15,487 bases of DNA from JAYXXU01 sp049301135 (GCA_049301135.1 JBAQKP010000250.1:1-15487), one strand, 5' to 3'; shown: positions 5,963-13,054, numbered from the stretch's first letter. Numbers and translations: made by a program. Notes: generated by a model from the letters alone, not told the origin.

Positions 5963-6667
5963 ATGAGCGAAAAAATCACGATTTATAAAGCTGCCTTTGA
6001 TTTTCAAATCAGACTACTACTCGGGCATAGTGTAGAAAAAATAAGGCTGCTTTATGAAAGCGAAGGTATTGCAAAGGAGGATATGCAGGTATTTGTAGAC
6101 GACTGTATTGCTGAACTTCAACAAGCCATTAAAGTTGAACGACTCGACCCAGCCGATAGCAATAACCACACGATGACAGAGCATATCGACACAGTAACCT
6201 TATTTAAGAAAATGGCTTATCAAGAATTTGAGAAGAAAAAGGACAACCTACGCGAGTTGTGTTTTTTTAGAATGCTGGCATATATCGCACTCTACAAACA
6301 CCACATGCTGTGCAAAAACTACTACGACGCATTGACCTGTATATCGTATGCAAACATCGAGCTTTCTCGACAAGGTTATGGTGATTTTGCAGGTAAAACT
6401 GCACTAGCAGAACGCGCCGCAAACAGCGGGAGACAAAAAGGATTAAGTCAAAAAGAACAGACAATCAGCTACATGAAAGAATCACTGATAAGTCGGCAAT
6501 GGGAAACCCGCGAAAATTTCTTCTACACCATCGCAGACGAAATAAAGGAGAAATTCGAAATTCAAAGAACAGCCGAATCAATCAAAACATACTTCTACAA
6601 AGAGCTTAGTGAAGCAGAACGAAACGTCTTTAAAAGAAGGCCAAAAACTATTATGGGTAAAAGCTAG
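5963..6667 (+). CDS. First gene of main operon, unknown 234-aa protein
   Basis: The ATG is preceded by GGAGGG at good distance. The product is largely helical and charged. Residues about 1-60 contain a VEKIRLLYESEGI...VDDCIAELQQAI segment. The middle (about 85-135) has RELCFFRMLAYIALYKHHMLC, a hydrophobic Cys-containing helix. The end (about 190-234) has IADEIKEKFEIQRTAESIKTYFYKEL, compatible with a C-terminal helical DNA-binding segment. No catalytic motif is visible and I do not recognise the family. As the first gene of a replication and control operon with its own structured leader, a regulatory role is a reasonable guess. AT content appears higher than in the downstream helicase gene, hinting at separate origin. 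Confidence 0.7.
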   Translation: MSEKITIYKAAFDFQIRLLLGHSVEKIRLLYESEGIAKEDMQVFVDDCIAELQQAIKVERLDPADSNNHTMTEHIDTVTLFKKMAYQEFEKKKDNLRELCFFRMLAYIALYKHHMLCKNYYDALTCISYANIELSRQGYGDFAGKTALAERAANSGRQKGLSQKEQTISYMKESLISRQWETRENFFYTIADEIKEKFEIQRTAESIKTYFYKELSEAERNVFKRRPKTIMGKS

Positions 6668-6715
6668 CTACTGGATTTTACCCAAAATACAACCAATAGA
6701 TGATGCTTCACATCA

Positions 6716-6738
6716 GCCCGTGCAGCAAAGCACAGGGC
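6716..6738 (+). promoter_or_regulatory. Hairpin just upstream of the AlpA-like gene
   Basis: GCCCGTGC and GCACAGGGC pair around AGCAAA, with a single A bulge. There is no T-run. It ends 13 bases before the next start codon, so it could be an operator or influence translation of the regulator. Confidence 0.4.
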
Positions 6739-6751
6739 GTAATAGTGGAGC

Positions 6752-7018
6752 ATGAGCGTGAACAAAAACACCCCCGCAGCAACATTCCCCCACGACGGCT
6801 ACAGCCGCTTGCAACAGCTTCTGCCGTACCTGCCAATCGCCAAAAGTACAGTAGAAGATTGGGTGAAGAAAGGTAAGTTTCCCAAGCCCGTAAAACTGTC
6901 AGCGACAGTGACCGCGTGGCGCAACAGCGATATTCACGCGTGGCTTGATAGCTTGGCGACTGGCCTGCCAGAAGAAGCAACCAATGACGAAGACGAAGAC
7001 GAAGGGGTGCAGCCATGA
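6752..7018 (+). CDS. AlpA-family helix-turn-helix regulator
   Basis: The 88-aa product carries the AlpA/MerR-like pattern at about 17-68: a helical segment LPYLPIAKSTVEDWVKKGKFP, then P-V-K-L-S-x-T-V-T-A-W, then DIHAWLDSL. This matches the (S/K)STVYxWVKxGKFPxPVKLS...WxxxDIxxWL layout of phage AlpA-type transcription factors and excisionase-like proteins. The C-terminus is acidic (DEDEDE). In P4-type elements AlpA activates the integrase gene; here no integrase is visible, so its target is open. The start is ambiguous: GTGGAG is too close to the ATG at 6752, and a GTG at 6758 has better spacing. The stop overlaps the next gene as ATGA. Confidence 0.85.
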   Translation: MSVNKNTPAATFPHDGYSRLQQLLPYLPIAKSTVEDWVKKGKFPKPVKLSATVTAWRNSDIHAWLDSLATGLPEEATNDEDEDEGVQP

Positions 7019-7293
7019 GCACGGGTCAGGGTAAACGCTTATTGGCATATTTGTCTGATCCAAAAACCTGCAACCAAGGCATTAATCGCTTTGAAGCCGA
7101 GCAGCACTTAACGATCTGCCATTTAGCACGGCGAATCCTTGATCTGAGGCAAATCGGCTATTTATTCAAACATCACGACGAAACCAGCGATGACCTCGCT
7201 GGACATCCGCACAAGCGCATTCGCCGGTACTGGCTTGTTGGACGAGTTAATCCAGCAAGCCAAACCCCCGATCTATCAAACATCGCAGAGTGA
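7015..7293 (+). CDS. Winged-helix phage-type DNA-binding protein
   Basis: The 92-aa product reads as a single winged helix: GKRLLAYLSDPKTCNQ, then a helix with FEAEQHLTICHLARRILDLRQIGY (residues about 25-49), then a wing-like segment ending KRIRRYWLVGRV. The ARRILDLRxxGY pattern is familiar from small prophage proteins annotated as helix-turn-helix domain proteins. It overlaps the AlpA-like gene by four bases (ATGA), so the two regulators are coupled. A role in switching between maintenance and replication of the element is an inference from position. Confidence 0.75.
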   Translation: MSTGQGKRLLAYLSDPKTCNQGINRFEAEQHLTICHLARRILDLRQIGYLFKHHDETSDDLAGHPHKRIRRYWLVGRVNPASQTPDLSNIAE

Positions 7294-7299
7294 ACAAGC

Positions 7300-7734
7300 A
7301 TGAGCAATCTAAAGACATTCCCAGCCGCGCTTACGGTGCAATCAAAGCGCATGAAAGACATTCAATTCACCCTAGAAGCAGTCAGTCAGGCACACACAGA
7401 TTTATCGGTGTTATGCAGTGTGGTTTGTTCAAGCCGCGCAAAATCAGTAGAGACGTTTAACGAGTTACTGCGCATTCAGCGCAACATCGACTGCGTTTGT
7501 GACACGCTTGAAAACTACGCAGATGACAGCGGATTTTCTGAAATTTATGAGGAATGCGACCTAGCGGAGAAGTTTTTAACCTGCTGCATCCTGACGATCT
7601 GGAAGGCAGACCGGCCAGTCACACCGCAACAGCCGACCGACTGGCGTGAAGCAAACGTCATTTATTGCGTTATGTTTTCCGCGATGCACCGACTCGGCAA
7701 TGCGTTAAGTGCAATCAAGGCGGTGATCGTATGA
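7300..7734 (+). CDS. Unknown 144-aa helical protein
   Basis: The product is mainly helical and notably Cys-rich (eight Cys, including CSVVC, CVC and CC), with no metal-site pattern I can assign. The segments LEAVSQAHTDLSVLC and FNELLRIQRNIDCVCDTLENYAD suggest a helical bundle. The start has only a weak ribosome site, but the gene sits six bases after the preceding stop and its own stop overlaps the next ATG as ATGA, which supports it as an operon member. No family is recognised. Confidence 0.65.
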   Translation: MSNLKTFPAALTVQSKRMKDIQFTLEAVSQAHTDLSVLCSVVCSSRAKSVETFNELLRIQRNIDCVCDTLENYADDSGFSEIYEECDLAEKFLTCCILTIWKADRPVTPQQPTDWREANVIYCVMFSAMHRLGNALSAIKAVIV

Positions 7735-8159
7735 ATCAGTGCTCAAAAGACCGTCTGCGTAAAATCGCAGACAAAATCGAGGCTGTTTCTGATTCAACGG
7801 CGCGTGTTTTGAGTCTCATCATAGAAATCAGAACAAGCAGCAACAGCTTGTCATTCTCTGACAATCCAGCGTATTCTGTAGACCTCTCGAAATCTAACAG
7901 CGTCACCCCTGAACGTCATTCAGGATTTTTTGTGCCTGTAAATTGTGCGACCTCTCAAGTCGAGCAACCCAGCAGCGCACGGCCAGCAGCGGCCTTACGC
8001 CTGCAATCCGTCTATGACGGGTGGACATCGCAAAATAAGTCAGTAATGGCAAATATGCGGGGCGGTTCTGTTAGACCGAGAGTGACACCCGTCACCCTTT
8101 CAGACTCTCAAGCTGATTGGGTGAAATCTCAAAATCTAACAGGAGTCAGTCATGACTAA
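7731..8159 (+). CDS. Unknown 142-aa protein
   Basis: I place the start at the ATG at 7731, overlapping the previous stop (ATGA) with AAGG upstream, rather than at an in-frame ATG at 7665 inside the preceding gene. The N-terminus (KDRLRKIADKIEAVSDSTARVLSLIIEIR) forms one amphipathic helix. The rest is Ser/Thr-rich and probably disordered, with RPRVTPVTLSDSQADWV near the end. No family is recognised. The ordered helix plus flexible tail looks like an adaptor or a rapidly evolving accessory protein. Confidence 0.6.
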   Translation: MNQCSKDRLRKIADKIEAVSDSTARVLSLIIEIRTSSNSLSFSDNPAYSVDLSKSNSVTPERHSGFFVPVNCATSQVEQPSSARPAAALRLQSVYDGWTSQNKSVMANMRGGSVRPRVTPVTLSDSQADWVKSQNLTGVSHD

Positions 8160-8397
8160 CACCTCTAGCACCGCCAACACCCCTAAAAAGCCATGCACCA
8201 CCCGCCCACAGCTACCGCCCCGTACATTCGATTTTGTCGTCTATCAGCCGCATTTAAGCGATATTGACGCACATCATTTTGACAATCTCGAAGACGCAAA
8301 AGAATTTAAAAACAGTCTTGGGAACGCAGCGTCTTATCGTGTTGCAAAAATCTGGTTCTTTGATGATGCAGTCGAAAACGGGGGTGTATCAAAATGA
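8152..8397 (+). CDS. Small unknown protein, 81 aa
   Basis: The ATG has AGGAG at good spacing and overlaps the preceding gene by eight bases. After a Thr/Pro-rich leader of about 25 residues, the product has an alternating strand/helix core: TFDFVVYQPHLSD, DNLEDAKEFKNSLGNAASYRVAKIWFFDD. This resembles a small alpha/beta fold, but I cannot name the family. Its stop overlaps the CHC2 gene start as ATGA, so it is coupled to the primase genes. Confidence 0.65.
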   Translation: MTNTSSTANTPKKPCTTRPQLPPRTFDFVVYQPHLSDIDAHHFDNLEDAKEFKNSLGNAASYRVAKIWFFDDAVENGGVSK

Positions 8398-8726
8398 AAT
8401 ACGCCACCCCACGACGTACCGCATTTAACGGACAACGCGACGGCAAACGCTTTGCCTTTAATCGTGCATTACTACCGACCCCGACCGAGTATTACCGCGA
8501 CACTCAGGGCATGAAACTGACCGGTACAGGCGAATGGCGTACAGCACTTTGCCCGTTCCATGATGACAAGTCACCCAGCTTGCGAATCAACACCCGCTCA
8601 GGCGGCTACAAATGCATGGTATGCGAAGCCAAAGGCGGGGACGTTTTAGCCTTTCACATGGCACGGCATGGCCTGCCATTTATCGAAGCCTGTAAAGCAT
8701 TGGGCGCATGGAGTGAACAGCCATGA
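8394..8726 (+). CDS. CHC2 zinc-finger primase component
   Basis: The 110-aa product contains a DnaG-type CHC2 zinc site: residues about 52-78 give CPFHDDKSPSLRIN then YKCMVCEAKGGDVLAF, so the ligands are Cys, His, Cys, Cys. This domain binds template DNA in bacterial and phage primases. Here it is a free-standing protein, with the TOPRIM and helicase parts encoded by the next gene. A four-base ATGA overlap implies the two act as one split primase-helicase. The first 40 residues are basic and may contact DNA. The family call is strong; the partner interaction is inferred. Confidence 0.9.
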   Translation: MKYATPRRTAFNGQRDGKRFAFNRALLPTPTEYYRDTQGMKLTGTGEWRTALCPFHDDKSPSLRINTRSGGYKCMVCEAKGGDVLAFHMARHGLPFIEACKALGAWSEQP

Positions 8727-11626
8727 ATGACCAACCATGCCCCGATACCCTAGACCTATTCAACAGCGCACCACTAGAGCCACAGCAGCCGCCACAAGCG
8801 ACAGCAACGGCAATCAGTGACCTAGAGCAACAGGCCAAAGCATTTGCGCGTCAACTTGCAGCCAAAGCCATTAAACAAGGCTACCAACCAACGCATTTAC
8901 ACACCTACACCGACGCGACCGGCCAGCCCTTGTACCGGAAAACACGCGCCAAACACCCAACATGGGACAGCCTCACACCTGAGCAGCAGAAAGCCACCGC
9001 AACAGCAGCAGGCGCAAACGGTAGCAAGTGGATTCGAGCCTTTCACCATGACGGCACGGCATTTGTTGCCAAAGAACCCATTTATACAGACGTGTACCCC
9101 ACAGGCAATGGTAAAAAGCCGCTTTATCTGCTGCATGAACTGGTGAATGCCGATGCAGGCCAAGCGGTATATGTGGTCGAAGGTGAACAAAAAGCGGACT
9201 ATCTAACCGAGCTTGGTTTGATTGCCACAACCAGCGGCGGCAAATCATCTGCCAGTGTGACCGACTGGCAACCATTGGCAGGGCGGCGCGTGATCATCTG
9301 GCGCGACTTTGACAGCTCAGGCCAAGATTACCAAGACACTGTTATTCATGCTGTAAGCGGTTTGGGTGGTGAGCTGTGGGAGGTCGATGTTGGTATTCTT
9401 GACATATACGAAAAAGAAGACGTAATCGACTGGCAACAGCGACGCACAGATAACGGTTTGACCACCACGGCAGCGGACGTACAAGAATTGCCAAGGGTGA
9501 AGATCGAGTCGCTCAATTTGAGCCACCACCCACAAAGTGTAGTAAGCACCGACCCCGTGCAACATCCTCAAATTGAGGAAGGCGACGGCGTGCCAGACGG
9601 CCACCTGATCGAGCCGATGCGATACGGCGGCGGACGGTTTGAAGTGCTACCCAATGGCCTGTATTTCGTGGATACCGACAAGGAAGGCAACGAGCGCGAA
9701 TGTTTTGTTTCCAGTCCGATTATCGTTCGAGCCATGACCCGCAGCGGTACAAGCCAAGCATGGGGGCGTTTGTTGGAGTGGCGCGACCCTGACAACAAGG
9801 TTCACCATTGGGCAATGCCGGTGGAGCTATTGCAAGGCGACGGTTCAGAGGTACGGCGCGAACTGGCCAGCCGTGGCGTACAAATCCACCCCAGCAAGCG
9901 CACCCGTGATCTATTCACCTTGTACCTGCAAAGCTACCCAACCACCGCCCGCGCCTTGTGTGTCGAGCGTTTGGGGTGGTGCGGCGGCCTGTATGTCATG
10001 CCAGACCGTGCCAGCGGCAACAGCGATCAATTAACCGTGTTTCAAAACCCCCACGGCCTAGAACCCGCATTTTCGCAGCTTGGTACATTGCAGCAGTGGC
10101 GCGACCATGTGGCGGCATTGGCAACCGGTAACAGCCGTTTAGGATTGGCGGTATCTATGGCGTTTGCAGCCGTTCTAGCCGACCTTGTGGGCGAACAGGG
10201 CGGCGGTATCCATATCAGGGGCGGCAGCAGCACCGGCAAAAGCACCGCTTTAAAAATGGCCTGTAGCGTATGGGGCAATCCTGAACACTACGGGCGAGAG
10301 TGGCGCACCACCGACAACGCTTTAGAAGGCTTGGCAGCTTTGCACAATGACGGCTTATTGGTATTGGATGAATTGAACCAGTGCGACCCGCGCACCGTGG
10401 GGCAAGCGGTTTACATGCTTGCTAATGGACAAGGCAAAGCCCGTATGAGTAAGACCGGCAGCAGCCGCCCCGTGGTGCAATGGCGCGTATTGTTCTTGTC
10501 AGCCGGTGAAGAATCCTTGAGTGCTTTAATGCAGCAGGCAGGCAAACGCACCAATGCAGGCCAAGAAATCCGTTTTGCTGAAATTACAGCCGATGCAGGG
10601 CAAGGCATGGGCATGTTTGAACAGATCGGCATGGCCAGCAGCCCGCAAGCGTTTAGCGATCAAATCAAGGACGCGGCCAAGCGTTACCACGGCACAGCAG
10701 GCCAAGCATTCCTTGACCATGTGACCCTTGACCGCCTACAGACCACAGAACAGGCCAGACAGTACATGCAGGCATTTATGGTGCATGTGCCTAGCCAAGC
10801 GACCGGACAGGCGCACCGCGTGGCCAGCCGCTTTGCCCTGATTGCAGCAGGTGGAGAAATCGCCACCGATGCAGGCATTACCGGATGGACAGCCGGTACA
10901 GCGACAGAAGCGGCCAGACAGTGTTACAACGCTTGGTTAGAGTCATTCGGCATGATCGGCAACCACGAAGAACGCGCCATACTTGCCCACGTTAAGGGAT
11001 TTTTTGAAGCGCACGGCTCAAGCCGGTTTGAAGCCTTCTACCAACCCGACCCCGACAAACACGAACGGATTAACAACCGCGCCGGATACTGGAAAGCTGA
11101 GGGCGACAGCAGACGCTATTTGGTATTCCCTGAGCAATTCAAGAACGAAATCTGCAAAGTGTATGACCACCGCCAAGTCAGCAAAATTTTGATGACAGCA
11201 GGGATACTGGTTACAGCAGGCGACGGCAGACCGGACAAGTTATGCCGGATTCCCGAACGCGATAAAGCCACCCGCATGTATGAAATCAATTCAGATACGC
11301 TATTTAGCGATGGTTACACTGGTTACAACGGTTACACGCCTGATTCTATTGGTAAAAACCTTGTAACCAACCCAAAAGCCGACTTGGTTACAATGGTTAC
11401 AAGTGCGGTTACAGACACGGCCAGCTCACACAGCGGCGAATTATTGGCATCTGTAACCAATGCTGTAACCAGCCGTAACCAACCTTGTAACCAAGCCAAA
11501 ACCGATAGTAAAACCAGCAATAACAATGCTGTAACCAATGTAACCGCTGTAACCATGCAAAAACAGCCAAATCCACCCATAACGGCTGTAACCAAACCAC
11601 AGCAACATGGGATTATTGAGCTATGA
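8723..11626 (+). CDS. TOPRIM-DUF927 primase-helicase, element replication protein
   Basis: The 967-aa protein has a Gln/Pro-rich N-terminus. A TOPRIM-like domain at about 145-230 shows VYVVEGEQKADYL (acidic Glu) and VIIWRDFDSSG (the D-x-D pair). A DUF927 domain follows at about 310-690, with Walker A GGSSTGKSTALK near 498-509, Walker B LLVLDELNQCDP near 544-555 and a sensor-like VLFLSAGEE. The family is found in phages and islands, where it unwinds and primes DNA for element replication. The last 110 residues are Tyr/Gly then Val/Thr/Asn-rich (GYTGYNGYT, repeated VT) because the DNA there is a GGTTAC/GTAACC array. Translation is coupled to the CHC2 gene before it and the next gene after it (both ATGA). 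Confidence 0.9.
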   Translation: MNDQPCPDTLDLFNSAPLEPQQPPQATATAISDLEQQAKAFARQLAAKAIKQGYQPTHLHTYTDATGQPLYRKTRAKHPTWDSLTPEQQKATATAAGANGSKWIRAFHHDGTAFVAKEPIYTDVYPTGNGKKPLYLLHELVNADAGQAVYVVEGEQKADYLTELGLIATTSGGKSSASVTDWQPLAGRRVIIWRDFDSSGQDYQDTVIHAVSGLGGELWEVDVGILDIYEKEDVIDWQQRRTDNGLTTTAADVQELPRVKIESLNLSHHPQSVVSTDPVQHPQIEEGDGVPDGHLIEPMRYGGGRFEVLPNGLYFVDTDKEGNERECFVSSPIIVRAMTRSGTSQAWGRLLEWRDPDNKVHHWAMPVELLQGDGSEVRRELASRGVQIHPSKRTRDLFTLYLQSYPTTARALCVERLGWCGGLYVMPDRASGNSDQLTVFQNPHGLEPAFSQLGTLQQWRDHVAALATGNSRLGLAVSMAFAAVLADLVGEQGGGIHIRGGSSTGKSTALKMACSVWGNPEHYGREWRTTDNALEGLAALHNDGLLVLDELNQCDPRTVGQAVYMLANGQGKARMSKTGSSRPVVQWRVLFLSAGEESLSALMQQAGKRTNAGQEIRFAEITADAGQGMGMFEQIGMASSPQAFSDQIKDAAKRYHGTAGQAFLDHVTLDRLQTTEQARQYMQAFMVHVPSQATGQAHRVASRFALIAAGGEIATDAGITGWTAGTATEAARQCYNAWLESFGMIGNHEERAILAHVKGFFEAHGSSRFEAFYQPDPDKHERINNRAGYWKAEGDSRRYLVFPEQFKNEICKVYDHRQVSKILMTAGILVTAGDGRPDKLCRIPERDKATRMYEINSDTLFSDGYTGYNGYTPDSIGKNLVTNPKADLVTMVTSAVTDTASSHSGELLASVTNAVTSRNQPCNQAKTDSKTSNNNAVTNVTAVTMQKQPNPPITAVTKPQQHGIIEL
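11312..11593. repeat. GGTTAC/GTAACC repeat array inside the helicase gene (candidate origin)
   Basis: GGTTAC occurs at 11312, 11321, 11330, 11386, 11395 and 11407. Its complement GTAACC occurs at 11363, 11453, 11465, 11475, 11487, 11531, 11540, 11549 and 11588. That is 15 copies in 282 bp, mainly rightward in the left half and leftward in the right half, often spaced 9, 10 or 12 bases. Single further copies lie at 11219 and 11656. The arrangement resembles iterons; replication proteins of this class commonly recognise repeats near or inside their own gene, but recognition here is inferred. Confidence 0.7.
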
Positions 11627-12075
11627 ATGCATATGACCTTTTGATATTGGCACACGGTTACGGCGTAGAGGTTTCCACCAATGGTGAAAAGCTGAAGGTA
11701 CAGTTTGACCAAAGCCGCCCACCACCGGCCAACCTAATCGACCTGCTACGCAACCACAAAGCCGATCTACTGACGCACCTTGCCAGTCAGCCTGCCAACA
11801 GTAGTCCCTACCAGCTAGAACCTGAGCTATCGGCAGCGCGTATCCGAATGGAGCAAGCCCTATTCGTGCTGCGTGAATGTGAGTTGATCGAGCAGGAACG
11901 CAAACGGCAATACATCCCGAGAGAGTGGATTGATCGTGGTGAGTGGCTGGAGCTTTGCGCCAAGCGTTTGCGGTGGTCAGCCGATGACTGTACTGATGCG
12001 CTATTAGCACTGACACAAGCCAAGCGAATCGAGATACACCACAGTGAGCGCGGTATTCGTGAAGTCTGCCAATAG
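11623..12075 (+). CDS. 150-aa protein with TubC-docking-like N-terminal domain
   Basis: The first 55 residues (YDLLILAHGYGVEVSTNGEKLKVQ...NLIDLLRNHKADLLTHLA) match the helix-hairpin-helix pattern of TubC-type docking domains. Similar segments occur in replication-associated proteins of phages and islands, where they probably mediate protein-protein contact. The C-terminal 85 residues form helices (ARIRMEQALFVLRECELI; REWIDRGEWLELCAKRLRWSADDCTDALLAL) with a possible winged-helix shape. It overlaps the helicase stop by four bases and is the last gene of the operon. An adaptor for the helicase is my inference; the docking-domain call is moderate. Confidence 0.75.
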   Translation: MNAYDLLILAHGYGVEVSTNGEKLKVQFDQSRPPPANLIDLLRNHKADLLTHLASQPANSSPYQLEPELSAARIRMEQALFVLRECELIEQERKRQYIPREWIDRGEWLELCAKRLRWSADDCTDALLALTQAKRIEIHHSERGIREVCQ

Positions 12076-12093
12076 CAGGCCAAGCGACAGCAG

Positions 12094-12117
12094 ACCGCCC
12101 ACAGTGGCGGTTTTTTT
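12094..12117 (+). terminator. Rho-independent terminator of the main operon
   Basis: ACCGCC (12094-12099) pairs with GGCGGT (12106-12111) around CACAGT, followed by a run of seven T. It lies 19 bases after the last stop, with a GCAGGCCAAGC motif (12075-12085) between. The hairpin is nearly identical to the one at 12714-12731. Confidence 0.85.
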
Positions 12118-12132
12118 GTATCTGCCCACCAC

Positions 12133-12160
12133 TTTACATACATATCCAATATGTATAAAT
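12133..12160 (+). promoter_or_regulatory. Promoter and palindromic operator of the toxin-antitoxin pair
   Basis: ATACATAT (12138-12145) and ATATGTAT (12149-12156) form a perfect 8-bp inverted repeat with a 3-base centre. It overlaps a possible promoter (TTTACA at 12133-12138, TATAAA at 12154-12159, 15-base spacing). BrnA-type antitoxins are known to repress their own operon, so this is the expected operator. The toxin start codon follows eight bases downstream, with almost no ribosome site. Confidence 0.7.
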
Positions 12161-12167
12161 TTAAGCC

Positions 12168-12449
12168 ATGAATATCACCTACGACCCCAACAAGGCGGCC
12201 AGTAACCAGCGCAAACACGGTGTAAGCTTTGAAGAAGCCCAAACCGCATTACTGGATGAATACGCCCTCGTGCAAGAAGACGGCGACAGCGAAACAGAAC
12301 AGCGTTTTGTATTGCTTGGCCGATCTGCCAAAGAACGCCTATTGGTTGTGGTGTATGCCGTGTGGGATGAAGAAGCCAACCTAATCCGGCTCATTTCAGC
12401 CCGTCTAGCCACCAATCGAGAGAGGGACAGTTATGAAAGCGGAATATGA
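12168..12449 (+). CDS. brnT: BrnT-family ribonuclease toxin
   Basis: The 93-aa product matches BrnT: MNITYDPNKAASNQRKHGVSFEEA at the N-terminus, a central RFVLLGRSAKERLLVVVYA strand pair, and IRLISARLATNRERDSYE at the C-terminus. BrnT toxins are RelE-fold ribonucleases that block growth by cutting RNA. The typical basic and aromatic positions (K-H-G, R-F, R-L-I-S-A-R) are present, so the toxin appears intact. The gene order toxin then antitoxin, with a 17-bp overlap, is normal for this family. It lies between two near-identical terminators, suggesting a stabilisation cassette for the element. Confidence 0.93.
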   Translation: MNITYDPNKAASNQRKHGVSFEEAQTALLDEYALVQEDGDSETEQRFVLLGRSAKERLLVVVYAVWDEEANLIRLISARLATNRERDSYESGI

Positions 12450-12696
12450 TTTTTCCAATGCCAAACGTGCCAGTGAAGTACCGCACCTGAACCGCCTACG
12501 CGCCAGCCAATCACAAAAAACCCGTATCACCATCATGCTGGACAATGACGTGATCGAGGGATTCAAGGCGCGTGCCAGTGAACACGGTACAGGCTACCAA
12601 ACCGAGATCAACAGCGTACTACGCGAAGTCTTACAGCAAGGCACGTTAGAGGAGGTCATGCGGCGCGTGATTCGTGACGAACTCAAACACGCTTGA
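12433..12696 (+). CDS. brnA: BrnA-family antitoxin
   Basis: The 87-aa product has the BrnA layout: a flexible toxin-binding N-terminus (EYDFSNAKRASEVPHLNRLR), then a ribbon-helix-helix DNA-binding domain at about 32-72 (TRITIMLDNDVIEGFKARASEHGTGYQTEINSVLREVL). The protein neutralises the BrnT toxin and should bind the palindrome at 12138-12156 with it. It overlaps brnT by 17 bases and is followed 17 bases later by a terminator. Confidence 0.93.
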   Translation: MKAEYDFSNAKRASEVPHLNRLRASQSQKTRITIMLDNDVIEGFKARASEHGTGYQTEINSVLREVLQQGTLEEVMRRVIRDELKHA

Positions 12697-12713
12697 ACTT
12701 CACCTCACAACCA

Positions 12714-12738
12714 ACCGCCCACCGTGGCGGTTTTGTTT
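12714..12738 (+). terminator. Terminator after brnA
   Basis: ACCGCC (12714-12719) pairs with GGCGGT (12726-12731) around CACCGT, followed by TTTTGTTTT. It differs from the terminator at 12094-12111 at one base of 18. Confidence 0.8.
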
Positions 12739-12739
12739 T

Positions 12740-12776
12740 GAGTGGTCAAAGTGGGATTATCACACTTTGCCAAATA
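12740..12776. other. Hairpin downstream of brnA
   Basis: CAAAGTG and CACTTTG pair around GGATTATCA, extended by GG/CC with a single T bulge and possibly by outer GTGG/CCAC bases. It has no T-run. The function is unknown; it directly precedes the 32-bp hairpin element. Confidence 0.4.
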
Positions 12777-12783
12777 CCCACGG

Positions 12784-12815
12784 AATTAGATGCACTCAGT
12801 TTTGAGCATATCTAT
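12784..12815. repeat. 32-bp hairpin element, copy b
   Basis: AATTAGATGC, an ACTCA/TGAGC stem (four pairs) around GTTT, then ATATCTAT. The length is the same as copies a (813-844) and c (4446-4477). It lies just outside the toxin-antitoxin unit. Confidence 0.6.
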
Positions 12816-12868
12816 CTGGGATTTTCCCGCATTGCATGGGGTTTGTTTTCAAAATCGGTGCATTTCGC

Positions 12869-12960
12869 TGGATACCAGCATGGATACCGCCCAACTGGAT
12901 ACCAAATCCAAAAGGGCGTTTTCGGTGGACACCTGACTGGCAACCTATGCAGTGGAAACC
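12869..12960. repeat. Duplicated TGGNNACC array, period 57 bp
   Basis: TGGATACC occurs at 12869, 12881 and 12896; TGGACACC at 12926, TGGCAACC at 12938 and TGGAAACC at 12953. Both triplets have start distances of 12 then 15 bases, so a 57-bp unit is duplicated. A plus-strand frame (12836-13048) would read this as two copies of a W-x-P-x-W-x-P-x-x-W-x-P unit, but it has no ribosome site. Possible arm-type sites for a recombinase or regulator near the element end, or a remnant of a Trp/Pro-repeat gene. Confidence 0.65.
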
Positions 12961-13054
12961 AAGGGCAGCATTTCAAATGCGACCCTTTCACGTTTCAAAC
13001 GCGCATGGGGTGGTCAACTTGCCCGCGTTTCAAATCCGACCAAGATAACCAGCT

